Source: an uncultured Paracoccaceae bacterium (GTDB lineage: Bacteria; Pseudomonadota; Alphaproteobacteria; Rhodobacterales; Rhodobacteraceae). Taken from it: DNA of 64,000 nucleotides. The position numbers and the translations under genes are program-made. Shown here one piece after another: positions 45,201 through 52,935 of this stretch. Location of the stretch: assembly GCA_947498985.1 (NCBI GenBank), contig CANMMF010000004.1, positions 248,001-312,000 on the forward strand, given 5' to 3'. Below the pieces are notes generated by a model that was not told where the DNA came from, did no database searches, and worked only from the letters and a program-made list of their open reading frames with translations. How positions within the stretch are numbered: the first letter of the stretch is position 1; each line of letters begins with the position of its first letter.

Positions 45201-46514
45201 CAGATCGCGGTTGCCGAACCCCAGCCCCGAACTCTGCAGATCCAGCGCACCGGTCACCCGCGTAGTGTCGCGGTCGATCTCGCCCGCGCCTTCGAAGGTC
45301 AGCCGGCCCACCGCCAGATCCGCCCGGCGCAGGCCCGTCACTTCGGCGGTGAGCGTCCAGGCGTCGTCGCGGCTGGCGTCAAAGCCGCCCTCGAGATCGA
45401 CCCGCTGCACAAAGGTCCGCTCCCCGGTCAGCGGCAGCAGCACTTCGGAGCCCTCCGGCGGCACGATCGAGCCGGTGAGCGCCAGCTCTTCCGGCCAGCC
45501 ATCCGCCGCGATGGAGGCCGCCCCCGAGAGCGACAGTGCACCCGCGGTCAGCTCCAGCTCGCGCAGCGACAGCGCGCCATCGGCGGCACGCGCGGCTTCG
45601 GCCACCAGCTGCACGTCGCGGCCCAGAAACTCGCGGTAATCGGGCAGGAAGACCGGCGCGATATCGCCGCCCACATCGAGCCGGAAGCGCTGCAGCTCGC
45701 CGCGGCCCTCGCCTTCGCCGCGCAGCGTGACGGTGCCGCTCAGCCGCTCTTGCCCATCGGTGGCCAGCGTCACCTCGGCGGCAAAATCATCGACCGGCCC
45801 TTCGCCGGTCACCGCAAAGCGCAAGGCCGGGCGGTTGGGAATGCCAAGCAGGTTGGAGGCGATCCCGTCGGCAGGCTCCTGCAGCGCCAGCGACAGGCCA
45901 AGATTGCGGGTGGCGTTATCGTAACTGCCGGTCAGTTCCAGCTGCCCCGGCTTGTCGAGCCGCTGCACGGTCAGCTCCGCCGCGCCCTCGCCGTCTTCCA
46001 GCGCCGCCGACCCCGCCAGCGACACCTCGGCGGCCTCGCCAAAAAGTGCCTCGCCCAGGATCACCCGGTCGACCTGCAGCGTCTCGAGGATCAGCGCGAC
46101 CGGCAATTCCGGCAGTGAAAATCTGCCACTCGCTTCGGGGGACGGCGCATCCCCCTCCGAGACGGGCAGGCGCGGCAGGTCGATCTCACCCACCGAGATC
46201 TCCTCGATCTCGATCCGGCCGCGCAGCAGATCGCTGCGGTTCCAGGTCAGCGCCACATCCGAGATCGTGAGCCAGACCCCGTCGGGATCGGTCACGGTGA
46301 TCCGCTGGATGGTGGCGCGCGAACTCAGCGCCCCGGCAAAGCCCGCCAGCCGCACGCTGCGCCCGTCGCCCGACAGCGCGTCCTCCAGCAGGCCCTGGAT
46401 ATAGCCGCGATCCGCGTCAGAGCTCTGGGCGCTGGCGGGGGGCGCCCAGAACAGGCTCAGAGCAAGGCAAGAGGCCAGCAGCGCCTGGCATATCCCGACC
46501 GGAGCGCGCCGCAT
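42240..46514 (-). CDS. tamB: translocation and assembly module protein TamB (DUF490)
   Basis: Very large envelope protein that works with TamA and is thought to move phospholipids or help insert outer-membrane proteins. The 1424-residue product has an N-terminal signal-anchor (1-29), a long beta-helical body of repeating amphipathic strands, and the conserved C-terminal DUF490 region with 'GQFDLIRGRLDLLGRRLDLTDG' and 'SSPELPQDQALSLLLFGRS'. It ends with the aromatic 'GLGVFFEKDY'. Two adjacent ~170-residue segments in the middle are clearly duplicated. The start at 46514 overlaps the tamA stop as TGATG. Confidence 0.92.
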   Translation of the reverse strand: MRRAPVGICQALLASCLALSLFWAPPASAQSSDADRGYIQGLLEDALSGDGRSVRLAGFAGALSSRATIQRITVTDPDGVWLTISDVALTWNRSDLLRGRIEIEEISVGEIDLPRLPVSEGDAPSPEASGRFSLPELPVALILETLQVDRVILGEALFGEAAEVSLAGSAALEDGEGAAELTVQRLDKPGQLELTGSYDNATRNLGLSLALQEPADGIASNLLGIPNRPALRFAVTGEGPVDDFAAEVTLATDGQERLSGTVTLRGEGEGRGELQRFRLDVGGDIAPVFLPDYREFLGRDVQLVAEAARAADGALSLRELELTAGALSLSGAASIAADGWPEELALTGSIVPPEGSEVLLPLTGERTFVQRVDLEGGFDASRDDAWTLTAEVTGLRRADLAVGRLTFEGAGEIDRDTTRVTGALDLQSSGLGFGNRDLERAVGDALSGKLSFDWRAGTPLRLSGLDLAGADYGLTGGLDVEGIDTEGEITVTPDFTLTARDLSRFAGVAGVDLRGAAELLITGTAEPLTGRFNLKFDGSTQDLGTGIARLDPLLAGAGVVDTRLRRGEDGLRADPILIATDAARITGTARLATDNSAADLTVALTETARVAPGLNGPSTLKIKADQAAEVWTITANASLPDAQLAYQGTVSLPEGEPLRVDGRLDGSADRLAAFSELAGRALGGSARFGLVLQGAPTTGPLRVVADVTADDLSLDVPQLDPLLDGRTQLDFRGTREPDGAFEIETLLLDGQSIDATLSGRYAAENSAFSGRVQLANIGRVLPGLSGLGTITAEARQDGETWTIDADVDLPTAQLAYDGTVTVPSGGAVTLSGRFDGRADRLAAFSRFAGRPLGGSMRFSGRLDGDPVDGPLTIVADATASGLSVSVANLDPLLTGTTQVDFRGTRTADGFNIETLVIGGSQLNGSVVGRVGSASSAVDFRLQIADLGRVVPDLRGPASLRGSLQRGSGPWQIDATGDGPGGIGLSARGSAARNFARLNLSLNGSAPLALINSRLRGQALDGIARFDLALNGPPALSSLSGTISTDRARVSLPAQNIALRSVAGAIRLTGGRAQVDLGGELSTGGRIAVDGPISLSRPFNADLTVRIRDARLRDAALYETTANGRVTLVGPLAGGARIGGEIDLGQVELRVPNIGPSYAVLDGLQHRNPPADVQRTLRFAGLTPDGSDAGPRGTGFPIDLLIRAPNRIFVRGRGLDAELGGQLRLRGSTRDLVPVGQFDLIRGRLDLLGRRLDLTDGAVLLRGSFDPYLRFVATSRVEDVDVQIEIQGFASSPELRVTSSPELPQDQALSLLLFGRSLSNLSALQVVQLAAAIRTLSGQGGLGITEQLRSGLGVDDLDIGTDADGNTEARVGKYISENIYTDVTVNSAGDSEINLNLTVTPNVTVRGRIGSDGDSGLGVFFEKDY

Positions 46515-48352
46515 CAGAACGCCTGCCCGATGCCGACATAAAGCTGCACGCCGTCGGACGTGTCGCCCGAGATCGGCCCCGCGATATCGAGCCGGATCGG
46601 CCCCACCGGCGTGTTGTAGCGCAGGCCCAGCCCGCCGCCGGAATGCCACTCCCCGCTGCCATCGTAAAAGCTCTCGGTGCCCACATAGCCGGCATCGGCA
46701 AAGGCCACGAGGCCGATCGTGTCGGTCACGTCGAACCGAACCTCTCCCGACAGGCCCACAAAGCTGCGCCCGCCCAGACGGGTGGTGCCGTAATCGGCAT
46801 CAAGCGAGCGGAAGGGCTGGCCGCGCACGGTGCCACCGCCGCCGGAGTAATAGAGGAAATCCGGCGGCGCGTCGGTGGCGTCGGGGCCGTAGAGCGAGCC
46901 GAATTGCAGACGGGCGGCAAGCACCGTGCGGTCGCCTTCGCCAAAGCCGCGATAGACCCGGCCGTCGAACTCCAGCCGTGCGCCGCCGTCGCCATCCTCG
47001 ACCGAGACAAACGGCTCCAGCTCGGCGCGCAGGAAATAGCCCGCGGTCGCGTCAAGCTCGTTGTTGCGCGTGTCCCAGGTGAGCGCGGTCGGCACGCTGA
47101 ACAGCAAAAGTTCGCGGGTCGGGTGCTCGCCATTGGGCAGCTTCGGCAAAAAGAGGTCGGTCACCCGCTGGTAGCTGAGCTCGATCCCGAGCTCGCCGGT
47201 CAGCGTGGGTGAGAACTCCTGGCTGACCCCGAGCCCGATCTCGGCGCTTTCGCTGATGAAATCCGGCTCGTCGAGGTAATCGAGCCCGGCATAGGCGAAA
47301 AACAGCGTATCGGGGCCGTAGACCGCGGGTTTCTCGAACCGGGCCGAAAGGCTGAAATCGGGGTTGCCGCCCTGCCCGCCCAGTTGCGTGGCCTCGCCCT
47401 CGACGCGGAACCGCTCGGCGCCGCCAAGCAAGTTGCGATGCAGCCAGAACCCCGAAAGCGTGAGCCCGTCGAAGGTCGAGAGTTCCACCCCCGCGCCGAA
47501 GCGGCGCGGCTTGCGGTCGGTCACGTCGATGAACACGTCGAGCGAGCCGTCGGGCGCGGCGGTTTCGGCTTCGCTCACCTGAACCGAGCGGAAGGTGCCG
47601 GTGCGGCGCAGCCGCTCGGCGGCGCGCTCCACATCCGACGGGGAGAATTGCTCGCCGCGCGGGATGCCCGCGATCTGGCGCACCCGGGCGGAGCGGACGG
47701 CGCTTTCGCCGCGCACGATCACGTCGCCGAAGCTGAGCCGCCGCCCCGGTGCGACGTCGACATCCACATCGAGCCGCGCATCGCTGTGGCGCGCGGTGAT
47801 GGTCTGGTCGGCGATCTCGGCCTTGGCATAGCCCGCCTCGCGCCAGCCGGTGACCGCACCCAGAGCGGCGTCGCGCACGGTGGTGGCCAGCGCCGGCTTA
47901 CCGCGGCGGAACTCCGGGATCAGCGCGTCACCGGGGGCCACCGGCGCAATTGCGGCCTGACCGAAGCGGAACGGCTTGCCGGGGGCCACATCGATCACGA
48001 TGCGCGAGATGTCCGAAGGCGCCGAGAGCGGCGGGATCTCGGCGGCCTCGCGCCCGTCGACCAAGATGCGCACAACGGCGGAGTAGTAGCCAAGCGCATA
48101 AAGCGCCTCGATCATGCGGGTGTAATCGGCCTGCGCGGCGGCCAGCAGGTCGCGCGGATCGTCCTCGTCCTCTGCCTCGAGCTGCACCAGCAGGGAGGCG
48201 TTGCGCAAGGCGCTGCGCACCTCGTCATCCTCCGTCCCTCTCAGCTTGAGGTCGAGCTGGTCCAGCGAGGTCGCAGGACCCGCAAGGGCGATCAGCGCCG
48301 CAGCAAGCATCAAGGGGCGCTTGCATGCCGTAATCGTTGCGCTGACTGACAT
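46514..48352 (-). CDS. tamA: translocation and assembly module outer-membrane protein TamA
   Basis: Outer-membrane member of the Omp85/BamA superfamily. The 612-residue protein has a signal peptide (1-29, ending 'GPATS'), three POTRA domains (about 30-275, e.g. 'GKPFRFGQAAIAPV' and 'GRRLSFGDVIVRGESAVRSARVRQI') and a 16-strand barrel. The barrel carries the family motif 'GGGTVRGQPFRSLDADYGTTRLGGRS' region and a final strand ending in 'GIGQAF'. The start at 48352 has AAAGGG upstream and gives a normal signal peptide; an upstream GTG/ATG pair would extend it by up to seven residues. tamB follows directly. Confidence 0.93.
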   Translation of the reverse strand: MSVSATITACKRPLMLAAALIALAGPATSLDQLDLKLRGTEDDEVRSALRNASLLVQLEAEDEDDPRDLLAAAQADYTRMIEALYALGYYSAVVRILVDGREAAEIPPLSAPSDISRIVIDVAPGKPFRFGQAAIAPVAPGDALIPEFRRGKPALATTVRDAALGAVTGWREAGYAKAEIADQTITARHSDARLDVDVDVAPGRRLSFGDVIVRGESAVRSARVRQIAGIPRGEQFSPSDVERAAERLRRTGTFRSVQVSEAETAAPDGSLDVFIDVTDRKPRRFGAGVELSTFDGLTLSGFWLHRNLLGGAERFRVEGEATQLGGQGGNPDFSLSARFEKPAVYGPDTLFFAYAGLDYLDEPDFISESAEIGLGVSQEFSPTLTGELGIELSYQRVTDLFLPKLPNGEHPTRELLLFSVPTALTWDTRNNELDATAGYFLRAELEPFVSVEDGDGGARLEFDGRVYRGFGEGDRTVLAARLQFGSLYGPDATDAPPDFLYYSGGGGTVRGQPFRSLDADYGTTRLGGRSFVGLSGEVRFDVTDTIGLVAFADAGYVGTESFYDGSGEWHSGGGLGLRYNTPVGPIRLDIAGPISGDTSDGVQLYVGIGQAF

Positions 48353-48705
48353 ACCCAACCCTTTGCTCATCACGATCCAATCTAGCGGACCCTGCCGCGA
48401 CGGCCAGAGCCTTGTGGTGCAAACCGCAAGGACCGGCCAAAAGCCGCAGGGAGGGACCTGACCACTCCATCACATTTCTGCCATGGGCCGCAAGATCTTG
48501 TCTTCATCCGAAGCGCCACCGCGAGACATTGTGAAGGGCTGAAACCATCATCGGCTGTGCTCCTTGTGTCGTGCTGCGGCGCGATGCGCAGTCGCGCAGG
48601 CGCTCAACCGCTGTGCCGGGGGGCGGTTCGAGCCGCATGCGATGACCGTGTCCCAGCGCCCCGGCATGGAGAAAACCGGGGATGGAGGCGATTTCCCAAG
48701 CGATA
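48353..48705. other. 353-bp region between the ankyrin locus and tamA
   Basis: I see no convincing gene. It lies upstream of tamA and downstream of the broken ankyrin gene, so it probably holds the tamA promoter. On the minus strand a TAGATT about 25 bases before the tamA start is a weak -10 candidate without a clear -35. No terminator with a T run is evident. Confidence 0.4.
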
Positions 48706-49728
48706 TCAACCTGTCCCGCTTTGCCCGATTGCCTGACCACCCGGGGGCGTGGCAAAGCACAGCAACCGCCCGGTGCAGCCCCGCCCCGCCAGACCGAGCC
48801 CCGCCGGATCGCACGCCTGGCCTGCGGCGACGCTCGCTTCGATCTTCTCCGCGATGGCCGCCTGACCAGCTGCGCGCGCGTGTTCGGCCAGGCTGTGTCC
48901 CTCGCCGTCCCGGACCGTCGGATCGGCCCCGCTCTCCAGCAGCAGCCCGACCATGGCGTCGCGTCCGTTCACAGCCGCAAACCAGAGCGGCGGCGCCCGA
49001 TTGTTGACGTGGACCTCCCCCGTGCCGCTGCGCACGAAGCGAAACCGCGCGTTCAGACAATCCGGTGCCCGCTCCAGCGCGGCCAGCACATGATCGGCGC
49101 GGTCGCGTGCCGCGGCGGTGAAGATGTCCATCGGTTGCTCCATCAGACAGGCGACCACTCCGGCTTGCTGACTGTGCATCGCGTGCACCAGCGGCGGCGT
49201 GTGATAGCTCGGATCCCGCAAGGTTGTGTCCGCGCCCGCCGTTACCAGATCGCGCACCACCTCAAGATGGCCGTTGAAGGCCGCCACAAGCAGCGGCGTG
49301 CGGGTGCCCCGGCGGTTGAGGTCAAAGCCCGGATCCCCCATCACCCGCACCGCCGCCAACCGGTCAGTGCCCGCCGCCTCGCACAGCATCTCGTGTTCGG
49401 TCTCCGGCGCCTAGCCCCGATGCTCCGGCGCCAGCGCCTGCGCGGCGTCGCGGTCCCCCGCCATGCAGGCCGCCCGGACCTGTTCCAGCCCGCCCAGCGG
49501 ATCGGCGCGCCCGCCCCTGGCCTTGATCCGCTCTGCGATCTGCGGCAACCCGCGCATCAGCGCCATCTGATAAGGTGTGTAGCCCACCGTACAGGTCGAG
49601 TCGCAATTGGTGTCGGGCGTGTCGAGAACGACGCCATGTCCGATCAGCAGCCGGGCGCGCTCGGCAAAGCGCCAGCGCAAAAAGAAGGTCAGATATTGGA
49701 TGTCTTTTGGTGTCCAGCCGGGCGGCAC
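48706..49728 (-). pseudogene. ankyrin-repeat protein gene interrupted by an in-frame TAG
   Basis: Two open segments in the same frame, 49728-49414 (105 codons from a GTG) and 49410-48706, are separated only by a TAG at 49411-49413. Read through, the product would be 340 residues. The second part has clear ankyrin repeats ('RTPLLVAAFNGHLEVVRDLVTAGADTTLRD' region and 'PPLWFAAVNGRDAMVGLLLESGADPTVRD'), and the first has a weaker one ('GYTPYQMALMRGLPQIAERIKARGG'). The single stop suggests recent inactivation, a sequencing error, or readthrough. The fragment from ATG at 49389 could still be made alone. Confidence 0.7.
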
Positions 49729-49875
49729 CCTTCCCGCGGATCGGATGCGCCCTGACGCGCAAGCGGAATGCTACGGCACTCCGGGCGGGTTTCAGAGAGG
49801 GATGGTTCTGGCGGGTTCTTGCGCGGTCAGTCGATCAGTCAAGGCGTTGGTGACAGGCGCAGAGCGGAGCCCAAT

Positions 49876-50102
49876 CGGCCTCAAACGGACAGAGACGGCA
49901 GCCCGGAAAAACCTCCGGAGACGCGAGCGGACCTCACATCGGCCTCAAGCAGCCGAAGGCAGTGGGCCCAGAGAAATTCGCCGGAGACCGGAGTGAACCC
50001 CAATCGGCCTCAAGCAACGGAAGGTGGTAGGCCGACAAGCTCGACGCGTTTGACTGGAAATACCAAACCTAAACGGCCTCCAGCAGCCGAAGGCGGTAGG
50101 CC
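49876..50102 (-). repeat. four-copy ~65-bp repeat array downstream of tRNA-Leu
   Basis: A ~29-bp core starts at 49876 (degenerate), 49940, 50005 and 50074 on the plus strand (CGGCCTCAAGCAGCCGAAGG and variants), giving spacings of 64, 65 and 69 bases. On the strand of the tRNA each of the last three cores can fold with GGCCT/AGGCC-type outer arms and an inner GCC-TTC-GGC type stem; the 49940 copy has GGCCC, giving one mismatch. Segments between cores also share a weaker CTCCGG-rich pattern. The nearest core ends 9 bases from the tRNA 3' end. The rest of the 49729-50111 interval shows no gene. Confidence 0.75.
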
Positions 50103-50111
50103 AGGAAAACA

Positions 50112-50195
50112 TGGTGCGGGTGAAGGGACTCGAACCCCCACGCCAAAGGCGCCAGAACCTAAATCTGGTGCGTCTACCAATTCCGCCACACCCGC
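50112..50195 (-). tRNA. tRNA-Leu (anticodon UAG)
   Basis: An 84-base gene including an encoded CCA folds with acceptor arms GCGGGTG and CACCCGC, discriminator A and D-arm 'GGCGGAATTGGTAGACGC'. The anticodon arm is CCAGA-TTTAGGT-TCTGG with anticodon TAG. It has a long variable arm (GCC-TTT-GGC) as in leucine tRNAs, and a T-arm with GGTTCGAGTCC. It decodes CUA and probably other CUN codons. Confidence 0.96.
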
Positions 50196-50383
50196 ACGAT
50201 GGGCGCGTGCCGGACCCCGGCGGGCGCGCCGCGGCCTGATTATCAAAGGCTCTGCCGAAGGGCGAGCGGAAAATTGGACGCAATTGCAGCGCGACGAGAC
50301 CCCAGAAAAGGCGCGACATTTACCCAATCTTGCCATATTGTGGCGCAAAAAACTTGAGGCAGAACAGTACAGGATGACCCGTC

Positions 50384-50881
50384 ATGGACCTCCAGACGAC
50401 TTCGGCAGATGTGCAGGCACGCCCTGCGCGCCACATCTCCCCCGACACCGCCCGCAATGCGCTGGCCGCAGGCTCGGTTGTTCTCACGCTCGACGGTGCG
50501 CTGCCGGTCGAGTTCATCAGCCCCGGTGATCGCGTGATCACCCGCGACAGCGGCATGGCGGTTGTCACGGACGTCCGCCGCTCTAAGACGCGCATGGCGG
50601 CGGTGTCGATCAAGGCTGGCTCTCTCGGAAGCACCCGCCCCGACCGCGACGCGGTGCTGCCTGCCAGCCAGGAAATCCTGATCCGCGACTGGCGCGCCGA
50701 TGCGCTCTTTGGAGCAAGCCAGGCGCTTGTCTCTGCCGCGCGCCTTGTCGACGGGGAGTACATTCGCGACCTTGGCGAACAGGAGCTTGACGTGATCGGG
50801 CTTGTGTTCGACACGCCGCATATTCTTTACGCCGACGGTCTGGAAGTGGCCTCCGCCGCTTTGCACCCGGTCGACGCCTGA
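50384..50881 (+). CDS. stand-alone Hint (hedgehog/intein)-domain protein
   Basis: The 165-residue protein aligns with the Hint_2 domain common in large secreted roseobacter proteins: 'AAGSVVLTLDGALPVEFISPGDRVITRDSG', 'LPASQEILIRDWRADALFGA' and the final 'VFDTPHILYADGLEVAS'. The normal N-terminal cysteine nucleophile before the 'AAGT' turn is not present (the residue there is Ala), so self-cleavage is not expected. There is no signal peptide. Similar proteins in the group are annotated only as Hint-domain proteins. The gene stands alone after tRNA-Leu. Confidence 0.8.
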   Translation: MDLQTTSADVQARPARHISPDTARNALAAGSVVLTLDGALPVEFISPGDRVITRDSGMAVVTDVRRSKTRMAAVSIKAGSLGSTRPDRDAVLPASQEILIRDWRADALFGASQALVSAARLVDGEYIRDLGEQELDVIGLVFDTPHILYADGLEVASAALHPVDA

Positions 50882-50942
50882 CCCGGAACCACCGTTAGCT
50901 CACGTGGCAGGGCGAGGTGCAAACCTCGCCTTGTTGCGTTTT

Positions 50943-51040
50943 GGCTTGCGGGGCTCGGCTTGCGCGTCTCGGCTTACGGGGATCGGTTTGCGCGTCTCGG
51001 CTTGCGGGGCTCGGCTTGCGGGGATCGGTTTGCGGGGCTT
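50943..51040 (+). repeat. 14-bp tandem repeat, seven copies
   Basis: Seven consecutive 14-base units, consensus GGCTTGCGGGGMTC with alternating variants (GCGCGTCTC and ACGGGGATC endings), fill most of the gap between the convergent Hint and nnr genes. The unit is not a multiple of three and no gene crosses it. Copy number is likely to vary between strains. Confidence 0.9.
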
Positions 51041-51050
51041 GGCCCTGGCC

Positions 51051-52712
51051 TCAGAGGCCCAGATCGCGCAGGACACCCGGCAAGGCTTCCGGCAGATCCT
51101 CGGCGATGAGCCCCGAACCAAAGCAGCGCGCGGCCTCCACATGCAGCCAGACCGCGGCGCGGGCGGCATCGAAAGGCGCGACACCGCGCGCCATCAACCC
51201 GGTGAGCATGCCCGCCAGAACATCCCCCGCCCCTGCCGTCGCAAGCCACGGGGCGGCGCGGGTATAGGATGCGGCGTGCAGCACGCAGCGCCCGTCCGGC
51301 GCGGCAATCACCGTATCGGCGCCCTTCAAAACCATCACGCAACCCGCCCGCGCCGCGGCCTCGCGCGCCGCATCGACCCGCGAAAAGGCAGGGCCGGTCG
51401 CGGCCACAGCAGAGAGCCGGTCGGCCATATCGGGAAAGAGCCGCGAAAATTCGCCGCCATGCGGGGTCAGAACGCAGGCCTCGTGCAGCCGCTCGAAGAG
51501 CCTGTCGGGCGCGTCCTCGAACGCGGTGAGCGCGTCGGCATCGAGCAGCGTCGGCCGTGGCGCCACATCCGGCCCGAGTGCTGCGGGCAGAAGCAGGCGC
51601 GCGCGCTCCAGCCCCAGGCCCGGCCCCAGGCAGAGAGCATTGAGCCTCGCGTCACCCAGCAGCGCGCGCAGGCTTTCGGCATCCTCCACGCGGCGCAGCA
51701 TCACCGCGGTCACCTGCATCGCCACTTCCAGCTGTGCCGCGCCCGGCACACCCAGAGTGACCAGCCCCGCGCCGATGCGCAGCGCCCCGCGCGCGGCCAT
51801 CCGGGCCGCCCCGCTGCGCCCGGCGCCGCCGCTCAGAACCAGCGCGTGCCCGTGGCCGTATTTATGCGCACCGGGCCCCGCTGCACCTTTGCCCAGCGGC
51901 AAGGACAACACCGTGTCGCGGGTCACGGTTTCGACCACCGCCCGCGCGTCCCCGGTCCCGCCCTTCGCCAGCGCCGCAAGCGCCCGCCGGTTGCGGGCAG
52001 TGCCGGTTTCGAGACCGATGAGCGCAATCGTCAGGTCGCCGCAGCGTGCCGGGCCGTCCTGCAGCAATTGCCCCGGCTTGGCGCTGTGGAAACTCACGGT
52101 CAGGTCGGCGGCCACCGCGACGTCTCCGATCACCCGGCCACTGTCGGCGCAGAGCCCGGAGGGCACATCCACGGCCACCACATGTGGTGTGCGCGCCGCA
52201 GCGGCGCTGCCATCGATCCCGGCCTGCCCCAGCGCCTGCGCCAGCCCGCTCAGCGGGCGCGCGAGCCCGGTGCCGAAAAGCGCGTCGACCACCAGATCGG
52301 GCCCGCGCCGCGACCAGACGGAACCCGTGGCATCCTCAAGCGCCTTGACCTCCGCGCCCGACGGCTCCGGCAGCGTCAGCGGTGACACCGCGCCGAGGCC
52401 GCACCACGCGTCGTAATTCTGCCGCGCATCGGGGGGCAGCTTGCCGGGGTCGCCGTAGAGGAAGACCGCAACCTCCCATCCCCGGTCGCGCAGCAGCCGC
52501 GCGATGACAAAACCGTCGCCGCCATTATTGCCGGGCCCGCAGAGCACAACCGCACGCCCCGGCTGATCCGCCAGCCCGGGCCATTTCGCGAAGACCGCAT
52601 CGACCACGCCCTGGCCCGCGCGCTCCATCAGGGCGCGCCCGGTCTCGTCGCCAGCCTCCATCGCGGCCCGTTCGACCGCGCCCATCTGCGCGGCGGTCAA
52701 CAGCTGCGTCAT
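51051..52712 (-). CDS. nnr: bifunctional NAD(P)H-hydrate epimerase / ADP-dependent dehydratase
   Basis: Repairs damaged hydrated NADH and NADPH: an N-terminal epimerase (about 1-215, 'VVLCGPGNNGGDGFVIARLL', 'VDALFGTGL' and 'VAVDVPSGLCADSG') interconverts the two epimers. A C-terminal kinase-fold dehydratase (about 225-550, 'VLSGGAGRSGAARMAARGAL', 'LTPHGGEFSRLF' and 'ATAGAGDVLAGMLTG') then restores the cofactor. The start at 52712 gives the usual 'MTQLLTAAQM' and follows a GGGGG-rich site; a frame extending to 52763 is not family-like. Confidence 0.94.
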   Translation of the reverse strand: MTQLLTAAQMGAVERAAMEAGDETGRALMERAGQGVVDAVFAKWPGLADQPGRAVVLCGPGNNGGDGFVIARLLRDRGWEVAVFLYGDPGKLPPDARQNYDAWCGLGAVSPLTLPEPSGAEVKALEDATGSVWSRRGPDLVVDALFGTGLARPLSGLAQALGQAGIDGSAAAARTPHVVAVDVPSGLCADSGRVIGDVAVAADLTVSFHSAKPGQLLQDGPARCGDLTIALIGLETGTARNRRALAALAKGGTGDARAVVETVTRDTVLSLPLGKGAAGPGAHKYGHGHALVLSGGAGRSGAARMAARGALRIGAGLVTLGVPGAAQLEVAMQVTAVMLRRVEDAESLRALLGDARLNALCLGPGLGLERARLLLPAALGPDVAPRPTLLDADALTAFEDAPDRLFERLHEACVLTPHGGEFSRLFPDMADRLSAVAATGPAFSRVDAAREAAARAGCVMVLKGADTVIAAPDGRCVLHAASYTRAAPWLATAGAGDVLAGMLTGLMARGVAPFDAARAAVWLHVEAARCFGSGLIAEDLPEALPGVLRDLGL

Positions 52713-52935
52713 GGCATGCCCCCTTCCTTGCTCTGCCTCAGCGGCCCCGGTCCGATATAACATGGCGGGCGCGGGCTGAAACCGCTTCGGGCGGATCGCA
52801 TCATTGACAGGGCTTGACGCCAGAGGCGACGCTCAGGCCACACCACTCATGGCCGATCCCGCGGCGCCGCCCCCACACTGGCCCGACCGAAGCGGACCGT
52901 CGCCGCGATCGCCGAATGCCAAAGGAGAGACCCAG

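Noticed and set aside
42240-48349. Long plus-strand open frames opposite tamB and tamA (hundreds of codons)
   Set aside because: They are Arg/Gln/His-rich antisense shadows caused by high G+C; the minus-strand frames have signal peptides and clear TamB/TamA motifs.
49876-50102. CRISPR array
   Set aside because: The repeats diverge strongly, the first copy is degenerate, the intervening segments are themselves related and no cas genes are present.
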